Origin: Myxococcus xanthus
GTDB lineage: Bacteria > Myxococcota > Myxococcia > Myxococcales > Myxococcaceae
Length of the DNA: 64,000 bases
Direction: 5' to 3'
Assembly (NCBI RefSeq): GCF_006402735.1
Contig: NZ_CP017174.1
Location: 2,483,001 to 2,547,000 of the forward strand
Of the stretch, positions 22,807-30,374 are shown piece after piece. Below the pieces are notes generated by a model. It saw only the letters and a program-made list of their open reading frames with translations. It was not told the DNA's origin and did not search any database. A program made the position numbers and the translations under genes. How positions within the stretch are numbered: the stretch's first letter is position 1; every line of letters begins with the position of its first letter.

Positions 22807-23598
22807 GTGGAGATGTGTCTCTCCGGCCTCGTGCTCACGTGGGTCCTTTCCCTCCAGGAAAGTGCCGCGCCTTCACCGCCCAAGCCCGTCACGGTGATGA
22901 CCTACAACGTCCTCTACTCCGCTCCCGAGGAGGACGTGCAGAAGTCGCTCGATGTCATCGAGAAGGAGGCGCCCGATATCCTGTGCCTGCGTGAGCTGAC
23001 GCCGAGATTCGCCAGGGCCTTTCGGAAACGACTGGGGAAGCAGTTTCCCCACGTGCGACTGGTGCCGCGAAAGGGAACCTGGGGTGTGGGTATCGCCAGC
23101 CGGTATCGGCTGCTGCGAACGGAGCACTTCCCCCAGACGCCACACCGGATGCCCGCGCTGGAGGCGGACGTCCGGCTCGGTGAGCACTTGGTGAAGGTGG
23201 CCTGTGTGCACCTGATGGCGCCAGGTGCCAAGCATGAGCGGGCAGATGACCTGCTCACTTCCATGGAGAAGAACGCGGTGCTTCGGAAGCGCCAAGCGGA
23301 GGCGCTGGTGCGGCGCTATGCGCGATGGCGAGGGCCGGTCCTGGTGCTGGGGGACATGAATGAAGGCCGCTCAGGGAAGGCCATGGAGGCCTTCGCCTCC
23401 GCGGGTTTCCAGCACGCCTGTGACGGACCGGACGCCGCCTGCGGTGCCACCTGGCCCGGCGCTGCCTCCCCCCTCCCGAGCGTCGTCGAAATCGACCATG
23501 TCCTTGGCCGCGAACTTCGCCTGACCGGTGCGAAGGTGCTGCGTGCGGGAGGCTCGGACCACGACGCGGTCCGGGCGACGCTGGACTTTCCACCGTGA
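22807..23598 (+). CDS. endonuclease/exonuclease/phosphatase (EEP) family hydrolase
   Basis: 263 residues from a GTG at 22807 (an ATG at 22813 is equally possible). A short hydrophobic N-terminus (LSGLVLTWVLSLQESAA) suggests export. EEP active-site motifs appear in order: MTYNVLY, DILCLRELT with the metal-binding Glu, ACVHLMAPG, VLVLGDMNE (GDxN), EIDHVLG and GGSDHDAV (SDH). The fold hydrolyses phosphodiesters or phosphomonoesters with Mg. As an exported member the target could be extracellular nucleic acid or a phospholipid. It is convergent with the amidohydrolase gene. Confidence 0.88.
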   Translation: MEMCLSGLVLTWVLSLQESAAPSPPKPVTVMTYNVLYSAPEEDVQKSLDVIEKEAPDILCLRELTPRFARAFRKRLGKQFPHVRLVPRKGTWGVGIASRYRLLRTEHFPQTPHRMPALEADVRLGEHLVKVACVHLMAPGAKHERADDLLTSMEKNAVLRKRQAEALVRRYARWRGPVLVLGDMNEGRSGKAMEAFASAGFQHACDGPDAACGATWPGAASPLPSVVEIDHVLGRELRLTGAKVLRAGGSDHDAVRATLDFPP

Positions 23599-23682
23599 AG
23601 TCCTCCAGTCGTTCTGGGATTGGGTGCTGGCGCAGCAGCGGGCCACCACGCCTTGATTCCATGTCCGGCGTGCTCCCGGGCC

Positions 23683-25425
23683 TCATGCCTGGGCGCGGAG
23701 CACGCCGCCGAAGCCGCGCTCACGGCCCAGGGCCGGAGACACGCCGGCTTCATTCACCGCTTCGCGCCCGGAGATGAGCACCGCCTTCACCGCGGCGTCG
23801 TTGCGGTTGACCAGGCGGACGAAGCCCCCGAAGTTCTCCATGGGCGCCTCGGCCACCTTGTCGAGCTTCGCGTCCAGGCCTTCGGGCTGGATGACCACCA
23901 GGTCCGCGCGGCGGCCCTCTGCGAGCACGCCCGCATCCAGGCCGAACCACCCGGCCAGCTCCCCGGTCAGCCGGTGGACGGCGCGCTCCACGCTCATGAA
24001 GGGCTCGCCGCGCTTCTCCGCCTCGCGCACCAGTCGCAGCAGCCGCAGGGGGAAGTTGTAGTGCGCCATGTTGCGCAGGTGCGCCCCGGCGTCCGAGAAG
24101 CCCATGAGGATGTCCGGATGCCGGCAGATGCGCTCCAGTTCCTCGCGCCGGTCGTTGGCCATCACCGTGTACCAGCGCAGGGCGTCTCCGTGGGTGGAGA
24201 TGAGGTCCAGGAAGACGTCCACCGCGTCACGCCCCTGCTCCTTCGCCACCTGGGCGAAGGACTTGCCCACCACGCTGGCGTCGGGGCACTGGAGGATGCG
24301 CGACTCGTTGAAGTCCCGGTGGAAGGCCTTCGGCAGGAAGCGGTTCGTCCACTCGCGGCGGAAGCGGCTGCGGTACTCCGGCGTTCGCAGCAGCCCCGCA
24401 CGTGAGGCGGCGTCCTGGAGGTGGAGGGCTGCGGCGCCCGCGCCGAACTCCTCGAAGACGACCAGGTCGATGCCGTCCGCCCAGAGGTCGAAGATTTCGG
24501 GCAGGGCCTGCCACCGGAAGTCCGCCCCCAGCAGCCGGTTGGCCACCTGGGAGAGCACGCCGATGAGGCGGTGGATGCCCCGGTTGGCGCGCGTGTCCAT
24601 CATCGAGATGACGGTCGTCTTGAGGCTCGGGCGGAACAACCCGATGCTCTCCAGGAAGAACAGCACCACGTTCACCTTGGTGCTGATGTTGGGCACGCCC
24701 TGGAAGACACGGCCTCGTTCACGGAGCAGCCGCGTCAGGCGGCGGTACTCGCTCCAGCGGGCGTAGGTGGACGGCAGGGGGCGGCTGCGGATGTCGCGCG
24801 AGCCGCCCATCTTGTCCCACTTGAGCGTCATGATGGACAGGCCCACGTAGCCGAGCTCGAGCCCCTCGCGCACCAGGGACTCCATGGCGCGCAGCTCGTC
24901 CTCCCGTGGGCGCAGGCCGGGCTCCAGGCTGCGGTGCAGGCCCATGGTGTGGGCTCGCAGCGCGGAGTGCCCGAGGAAGGACGCGACATGGGGGCCCAGC
25001 GGCAATTGCTCCAGGTGCGTCAGGTAGTCGCCGAGCGTGTTCCACGTCTTGCGCTCCTCCAGCAGCGACCGGACGGTGTCGTAGGGAATGGCCTCCACGC
25101 GGCAGAACATGTCCGCCAGGTCCTCGGGCGTGCCCAGCGCGAGGCTGAGCGAGCAGCTCCCCATCATCACCGTGGTGACGCCGTGTCGCACGGACTCCGA
25201 CAGCGAGGGCGCCAGCTCCACCTCCGCGTCGTAGTGCGTGTGGCAGTCGATGAAGCCCGGTGTCACCCAGTGGCCGGTGGCGTCGATGACGCGCGTATGT
25301 GGGGCGCGCGGAATCGCTGCTTCCGAAAGCGTGGTGACGGTGTTTCCCCGAATGCCCACATGGAGCTTGCGCGGGGGATTGCCCAGACCATCGAATACGA
25401 GGCCGTTCTCGACGATGAGGTCCAT
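23683..25425 (-). CDS. N-acyl-D-amino-acid deacylase-like amidohydrolase
   Basis: 580 residues starting MDLIVENGLVFDGLG, the typical N-terminal beta-sandwich start of the D-aminoacylase/dihydroorotase-like amidohydrolases. Metal site HxH is in TPGFIDCHTHYDAEVE near residue 62. Later conserved segments are VTTVMMGSCSLSLA, EEGLELGYVGLSI-like, and the C-terminal metal/catalytic stretch MGFSDAGAHLRNMAHYNFPL followed by RLTGELAGWFGLDAGVLAEG. Known members hydrolyse N-acyl-D-amino acids to D-amino acid plus fatty acid or acetate. The exact substrate is uncertain. No signal peptide, so it is cytosolic. Confidence 0.87.
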   Translation of the reverse strand: MDLIVENGLVFDGLGNPPRKLHVGIRGNTVTTLSEAAIPRAPHTRVIDATGHWVTPGFIDCHTHYDAEVELAPSLSESVRHGVTTVMMGSCSLSLALGTPEDLADMFCRVEAIPYDTVRSLLEERKTWNTLGDYLTHLEQLPLGPHVASFLGHSALRAHTMGLHRSLEPGLRPREDELRAMESLVREGLELGYVGLSIMTLKWDKMGGSRDIRSRPLPSTYARWSEYRRLTRLLRERGRVFQGVPNISTKVNVVLFFLESIGLFRPSLKTTVISMMDTRANRGIHRLIGVLSQVANRLLGADFRWQALPEIFDLWADGIDLVVFEEFGAGAAALHLQDAASRAGLLRTPEYRSRFRREWTNRFLPKAFHRDFNESRILQCPDASVVGKSFAQVAKEQGRDAVDVFLDLISTHGDALRWYTVMANDRREELERICRHPDILMGFSDAGAHLRNMAHYNFPLRLLRLVREAEKRGEPFMSVERAVHRLTGELAGWFGLDAGVLAEGRRADLVVIQPEGLDAKLDKVAEAPMENFGGFVRLVNRNDAAVKAVLISGREAVNEAGVSPALGRERGFGGVLRAQA

Positions 25426-25623
25426 GGACAGAGCCTAGGTCCCGTCGATTGTCAGCTTCCAGCCAGAAGACGCGGCGACAGTTCTCTCCTGCACATGCCG
25501 GCGTGGATGCCATTGCCTGGGCGCGCCAGGGGAGCGCTCGCCCCCCGGGCAGCCGCACCGCGGGGGCGTGACTACCTTGGCCTGCGGAAGGTGCGAACGC
25601 ACCAAGAGCCAAGGAGGCGTGCA

Positions 25624-25884
25624 ATGCAAGGCAAGGGTCGGAAGTGGCTCACGCTGGTGGGCCTGGGGGCGTCGCTCGCGGCGTTCACCGGCTGCAATGA
25701 GCAGTCCGCACGGGAGAACTCGCGGCAGGTGGGCCGTGAAGTGGGGGAGGCGACGAAGGAGGTCCAGGAAGGCGCCCGGGAGGCCGCGAAGGAAGCCCAT
25801 GGCGCGGCCCGGGAGGCGGCCCAGGGGTTCAGGGAAGGCCGGGGCGGCTCGGGGAATCCCGACGCTGGCGCCGACGCCAATTGA
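25624..25884 (+). CDS. small lipoprotein with an 11-mer-type amphipathic helix
   Basis: 86 residues with an ideal AAGGAGG ribosome site. The signal peptide ends in AAFTGC (lipobox, Cys at about residue 23). The remainder is one long charged helix with heptad/undecad spacing (REVGEATKEVQEGAREAAKE, then AHGAAREAAQGFREG), finishing in a Gly/Asp-rich tail. The pattern resembles LEA/apolipoprotein-like helices or an Lpp-like coiled coil, but it lacks the C-terminal Lys of Lpp. The inferred role is envelope structure or desiccation protection. Confidence 0.8.
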   Translation: MQGKGRKWLTLVGLGASLAAFTGCNEQSARENSRQVGREVGEATKEVQEGAREAAKEAHGAAREAAQGFREGRGGSGNPDAGADAN

Positions 25885-25920
25885 GGACACGCGCGAGGGA
25901 CTTGTGCGCGGCTTCCAATG

Positions 25921-26727
25921 CTAGCGCCGCCGCCGCGGGGGACCCGTGCGTTGGGACGGCGCTGGCTCGGGTTTGGTTCGGGCGAGCCAGTCCTCCAGGC
26001 GCTCCGCGGCCTTCAGCTCGTCGGACAACTGGCTCCGTGCCTCCTCGGGAAGGGGCAAGGCCTGCAGTTGCTGCTTCAAGGCATTTCCCGTCGTGGCATC
26101 CCCCAGGGCAATCGCCAGCTCCATGCGGGCGGCCAGGGCGCGAACCCGGTCCACCACGGGCGCCTCTGCCTCGTACCTGGCGAGTCCGATGTCGAGCGCC
26201 CGCGCGGCGGCTTTGTCGTCATTCTTGAACTCACGCAGGATGCGCGCGTTGTCGATGGCCTTCGCCAGTCCCGCTAGCTTCTCGGAGCCGCCGTACTCCA
26301 GGTCCTCCGGCTCATCGCGCTGGATGAAGATGATGTTGTTGCCAGTGGGGTCAATCAGTGAGAAGCGGCTCTGGCCGGGCCTGAACCGGGTGATGCGAGG
26401 CCTGCCCGTGGCCAGCACCTTGCCGTACTTCGCGCGCAGCGCGTCCGTGAAGGCCCGGTGGTAGGGCTCCACCGAATCCACCATGACCAGGCAGCCACCC
26501 GAGTTCTCTTCGCTCGGGTCCAGGCTCTTGGCGCCCTTGCCGAAGTGCAGCTCGATGTCACTCCAGCGCAACGCCAGGTACAGGTACGGCTTGGTCATCT
26601 GGTACGTCACGGCAAAGCCGAGCGCCTGGTAGAACGCCAATGTTTCGTCAGCCGAGACGCAGGGAAGCAACGGAACAGTCGTTTCCTTCCCGCTGATGAC
26701 GGCGGCCTTCGTCGCATGGGTGGGCAT
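25921..26727 (-). CDS. VOC (glyoxalase/bleomycin-resistance fold) protein with extra C-terminal helices
   Basis: 268 residues. The first 140 are a two-module VOC domain: VPLLPCVSADETLAFYQALG, the IELHFGKG strand and the closing FSLIDPTGNNIIFIQ. A C-terminal about 110-residue helical extension (EKLAGLAKAIDNARILREFK and ARMELAIALGDATTGNALK) follows, with a basic end PPRRRR. The longer-than-usual size suggests a fusion to a TPR-like domain. Metal ligands of glyoxalase I are only partly evident, so binding rather than catalysis is possible. It lies downstream of the amidase-TetR pair on the same strand. Confidence 0.8.
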   Translation of the reverse strand: MPTHATKAAVISGKETTVPLLPCVSADETLAFYQALGFAVTYQMTKPYLYLALRWSDIELHFGKGAKSLDPSEENSGGCLVMVDSVEPYHRAFTDALRAKYGKVLATGRPRITRFRPGQSRFSLIDPTGNNIIFIQRDEPEDLEYGGSEKLAGLAKAIDNARILREFKNDDKAAARALDIGLARYEAEAPVVDRVRALAARMELAIALGDATTGNALKQQLQALPLPEEARSQLSDELKAAERLEDWLARTKPEPAPSQRTGPPRRRR

Positions 26728-26840
26728 GGCCCGATGATAAACGAGCGACGTCGCCGGAGGCACCTCTTCGTGTCATGCGCCAAGGTGCCTTTTTCTGCGT
26801 ATGGCGGCGCTATGAGACGCACATTCGCGCGTGCCCGGCG

Positions 26841-27464
26841 TCAGGATTGAGTGGTCATCCAGGCGGCGAAGCCTCGAAGCCCGGGAATCTGATAGCTCCA
26901 GAACGCCTCGATGGCCTCGCGCAACGCTCGCTCGCGCGCATGCTCCGTCAGGATGGCGGCCAACATGCGCCGGGTGTTTTCGAAGATCCGCGTGAGCACG
27001 AATCGCGCTGTCGGGCTGACGCGCAGTCCAGGGGTGGAGGTGCGAAGCTGCGCGAGCGTGGTGGAGACCAGCAGTTCGACGAAGCGCTCTCCGTAGTGGG
27101 CGTAGGGCGTGCCAGCGGCGCGGTCGAGCAGCACCACGACCGCGAGTCGGTTCTCCACCCAGAATCGGAGCATCTCCTCGCCGCGTTCGTGGACCTGGCC
27201 GGGAGGCTCGCTGAGTGCCATGTGCGCGAGCGCGCGCACGCGCTCCTCGAGCAGCGCTTCGAAACGCTCGGCCAGGGCGGGCGTCACGACAGCGGCGAAC
27301 AGCGCTTCCTTGCTCCCGTAGTAGCGATACATGCTCGCGGTGCCGAGCCCAGCGCGTGAGGCGATGTCACTCATGGTCGCAACGGCGTAGCCATGCGTCG
27401 CGAAGACCTCCAGCGCGGCGGTGAGGATGCGCTCGCGGATTTCCTCTTTGAGGACCTGGGGCAT
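26841..27464 (-). CDS. TetR/AcrR-family transcriptional regulator
   Basis: 207 residues. The ATG at 27464 shares one base with the stop of the upstream amidase gene (TGATG), so the two are translationally coupled. N-terminal HTH: ERILTAALEVFATHGYAVAT then MSDIASRAGLGTASMYRYYG and SKEALFAAVV, a canonical TetR DNA-binding domain. The C-terminal helical bundle would bind an unknown ligand. It very likely represses its own operon from the palindromes upstream of the amidase. Confidence 0.92.
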   Translation of the reverse strand: MPQVLKEEIRERILTAALEVFATHGYAVATMSDIASRAGLGTASMYRYYGSKEALFAAVVTPALAERFEALLEERVRALAHMALSEPPGQVHERGEEMLRFWVENRLAVVVLLDRAAGTPYAHYGERFVELLVSTTLAQLRTSTPGLRVSPTARFVLTRIFENTRRMLAAILTEHARERALREAIEAFWSYQIPGLRGFAAWMTTQS

Positions 27465-28879
27465 CAGGCGTCGAACAGCCGGGGATACGAGTAGGGGGCC
27501 CACCGATCGTGCCACGGGCGCGCCGCTTCGAGCTGGTACGCCAGCTCGAGCAGCAGTGCTTCTGCTCCAGGCGCGGCGGCGAAGTGCGTGCCGATGGGAA
27601 GCCCGTCGTCCGACACGTGCAGTGGGACGGACATCGCCGGGCACCCCACGATGTTCTGGATGGGGGTGTATCCCACGGCGGTGGCCATGCGGCGCATCAA
27701 TGCCTCACGCGGGAGGACAGGGGAGAGGTGGCCGATGCGCCAGGGGACGACCGCGAGCGTGGGCGTGAGGACGGCGTCATACTCGCGGACGGCGGACAGG
27801 TAGCGCTCCACGCTGTCCGCGAACACGCGGCGGGCTTCTGTGAGCGCATCGGACCCTCCTCGCCGGAACACCTCAGTCAGGGCCTGACTGAAGGGCTCAA
27901 GCTCGTTTGGAGCCACGGGCCTCCCCCGCAGGTGCTCCACCATCTGGACCGCCCCCGCGACGGCAGCGCCTCCGAACAGGAAGAACGCCTCCCCGAGCGT
28001 CGCGCCGTCGACGACGGGAGGCGAAATCGGCTCCACGTCGTGTCCGAGCGCCAAGCATAGCGCCACGGCTTCGTCATACGCACGTCGCACGGCGGGCTCT
28101 GGTTCCTCGCCCGTCATCGTTCGGGTCCATGTTCCGATGCGCAGGCGGCGTGAGAGGGGCTCGCGGACGTAGCCCACGGGTGGAAGTCCGGCGTCCCGGT
28201 CTTCGGTGAGGGACAAGAGCAGCGCGCTGTCTCTGACCGAGCGGCTGACGCAATGCTCGCTGACCAGCGCTCCGAAGTCCGACTCCCCCAGGCTGGCGGA
28301 CACGCAGCGGCCGCGGCTCGGCTTGAACCCGAAGAGTCCACAGACGGAGGCGGGAATGCGCACGGAGCCGCCGCCATCACTGGCATGCGCCAGGGGGACG
28401 AGCCCGGCTGCCACCGCGGCGGCCGCGCCTCCGGATGAACCCGCCGCCGAGGTCGATAGCTCCCAGGGGTTGTGGGTGATTCCATCCAGGAGCGTCTCGG
28501 TGCTGCCCAGCATGCCGAACTCGGACGTGGCGCTCTTGCCCACGGTGACAAGTCCCGCTTCGTCCAGCCTCTCGCTGTAAGGCGTGGCCTGGTCGGTGAT
28601 GTTGCCCGCGAACAGCCGTGAGCCCAGCGACCAGCGCAGGCCTGGGTAGGGGGTGACGTCCTTGATGAGGAAAGGCACTCCCGAGAAGGGACCGGGCGCG
28701 GCGGGCCTCGTCCGGGCGCGCTCGAAGTCGAGCACGGGCGCCGCATTCAGCAGCGGGTTCAATGCCGCCATGCGCTCGACACATGCATCGAGCAGCTCCT
28801 CGGCGCTCACCTCGCCCTTCGCAACGAGCTCCGCCTGCGCCACGCCGTCGAGGCGGGCAAGTGCAGCCAGCTTCGCCAT
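27464..28879 (-). CDS. amidase-signature family hydrolase
   Basis: 471 residues, GAGGAGG ribosome site. The Ser-cisSer-Lys triad of amidase-signature enzymes is present: K73 in VPFLIKDVTP, S148 in AAGSSGGAAAAVAAG and S172 in GGGSVRIPASVCGLFGFKPS. These hydrolyse primary amides, aryl amides or act as amidotransferases; a stand-alone gene outside gatCAB with a TetR partner suggests a catabolic or detoxifying amidase. It is the first gene of the amidase-tetR operon. Confidence 0.92.
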   Translation of the reverse strand: MAKLAALARLDGVAQAELVAKGEVSAEELLDACVERMAALNPLLNAAPVLDFERARTRPAAPGPFSGVPFLIKDVTPYPGLRWSLGSRLFAGNITDQATPYSERLDEAGLVTVGKSATSEFGMLGSTETLLDGITHNPWELSTSAAGSSGGAAAAVAAGLVPLAHASDGGGSVRIPASVCGLFGFKPSRGRCVSASLGESDFGALVSEHCVSRSVRDSALLLSLTEDRDAGLPPVGYVREPLSRRLRIGTWTRTMTGEEPEPAVRRAYDEAVALCLALGHDVEPISPPVVDGATLGEAFFLFGGAAVAGAVQMVEHLRGRPVAPNELEPFSQALTEVFRRGGSDALTEARRVFADSVERYLSAVREYDAVLTPTLAVVPWRIGHLSPVLPREALMRRMATAVGYTPIQNIVGCPAMSVPLHVSDDGLPIGTHFAAAPGAEALLLELAYQLEAARPWHDRWAPYSYPRLFDA

Positions 28880-28896
28880 GGAAGCCTCCTCTTGAT

Positions 28897-28935
28897 TTCG
28901 ACAAGTCGAATCGCGAATTTAATATTCCCGATTCG
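28897..28935. promoter_or_regulatory. probable TetR operator in the amidase promoter
   Basis: Two overlapping inverted repeats lie just upstream of the amidase start. TTCGAC-AA-GTCGAA occupies 28897-28910, and CGAATCG at 28907-28913 pairs with CGATTCG at 28929-28935 around an AT-rich centre that may be the -10 region. Placement between promoter and ribosome site fits autorepression by the TetR gene of the same operon. Confidence 0.6.
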
Positions 28936-28981
28936 GGCGTGCGTCAAGCAGCGGCCGGCGGAACGGGCGAGCGGCGTGCGC

Positions 28982-30244
28982 TCAGGGCCGCACGACGTCC
29001 CGGATGAACCAGGTCAGCGCCTCCGCCATCTTCTGGTGTGTGGCCGCCGACGGGTGCCAGTCCTCGCCAACGCCGTCCACGTTGGGATTCTGCACGGCCA
29101 TCACGTGCCGGTAGACGCGGGCGTCTCCCTGTTGCTGCCGCTCCGCAACGAGCTCGGTGAGCCAGTCGCCGACATGGACCGAGGTCGTCGTGCCGTTCTG
29201 CTCGAACTGCTTGTGGCCGTCCGTCATGCTCCCCAACGTGCAGACGATGTGGGCGCGCGGGTGGAGCGTCCGCAGGCGGGTGAGGAACGCGCGGTAGGCG
29301 GATTTGAAGGCCGCTTCGTCCGGAAGGTAGGCGTCGGTGCCGCTGCCGGCGAACGTGTCGTTGGTCCCCGCGTTGACGACAATCACATCGGGCGACGCGC
29401 CAGAGAAGTCCCAGGCGACGCCGTGTCCGGGGACCGCGAGCTCGTAGAGCGCGGCACCAGGCCGGACGTGGACATGTCCAGGTTGCGGTACACCCCGTGG
29501 CCCGAATAGCAGATGAGCACCGCCTCCGCGCCCAGGTTCCCCGCCGTGAGCCAGGCATAGGTGCGCCGGGGATTCTGGTTCTTCGACGTGAAGGTGGGCG
29601 CGGTCCAGGAGGGCGAGTCCGGGATGAGGGAGACGTCGCTTCCGTAGCCACAGGTGATGGAGTCCCCGACGAACTCCATCCGGAGTCCCGCGCGCACGGG
29701 CGGCTCCCGGAGCTCGCCATGGACCTCCAGCGCCACGAGTTCGCTGTGGCCGACCAGGGACTCGGTGCGCTTGATGAGCTCCACCGTGTGCAGCCCGGCC
29801 TCCAGACCGGTGGCGAGCACGTAGCTGGACTGATGGCGGCTCACCGCGAGCTGTCGCGCGGGCGCCCCGTCAATCACGACATCGAAGTAGGTGGTCCCCA
29901 CCTCGCCACCCTGGCCCGCGTCGTGGAGCTCCAATCCGAACGGCGTCTCCCCAGAAGCGGGCTCGGATCGTCACTCCGGGGTGGGAGAAGACGACGCCGG
30001 TGTCCGAACGGTACGTCCGGCCGAGGTACTGCACGCGTGCGTCGGAGGCGGGAATGCGCACCCACGCCAGTGCACCCGCGTCGGGCGCGAGCGGCGGGGT
30101 GCCACTGTCGCCCGTGGTGTCCGGCGGGCTGTGCGAGGCTGACTTGCACCCACTCACCAGCAGTCCGACGCCCACGCTGGCGACCAGCAGTCCCCGCGCC
30201 AGGGCCGCGCCGATGCCACGCACCGCATGACGAGTGTTCCTCAT
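28982..30244 (-). pseudogene. SGNH/CE2-like esterase lipoprotein broken by two frameshifts
   Basis: The ATG at 30244 starts a lipoprotein signal (GVGLLVSGC), then a CE2-type jelly-roll with RVQYLGRTYRSDTGVVFSH. Near 29945 the frame shifts by an extra base, after which LELHDAGQGGEVGTTYFDVV and the SGNH block I MEFVGDSITCGYGS follow. Near 29450 a base appears lost (CCG-CGCTC where CCG GCG CTC gives PALYEL), and the original frame resumes with VIVVNAGTNDTF (block III) and the catalytic DWHPSAATHQKMA. The gene would encode about 420 residues of a carbohydrate-esterase family 2-like deacetylase. Both end frames agree, so the two indels compensate around a roughly 490-bp shifted middle. It is inactive as written; neither site is a homopolymer. 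Confidence 0.72.
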
Positions 30245-30374
30245 GCGCTCAGTGGATATCGCAAGACGGACACGCATGCGCTGGGGATGGAGGGCACCCG
30301 GGCGTCCAGGGGACGTCAGCGCGGGCATCAGGCACCGTGCCGACACTCGGCTCGGCACGGTGCCACGCGGCGCG

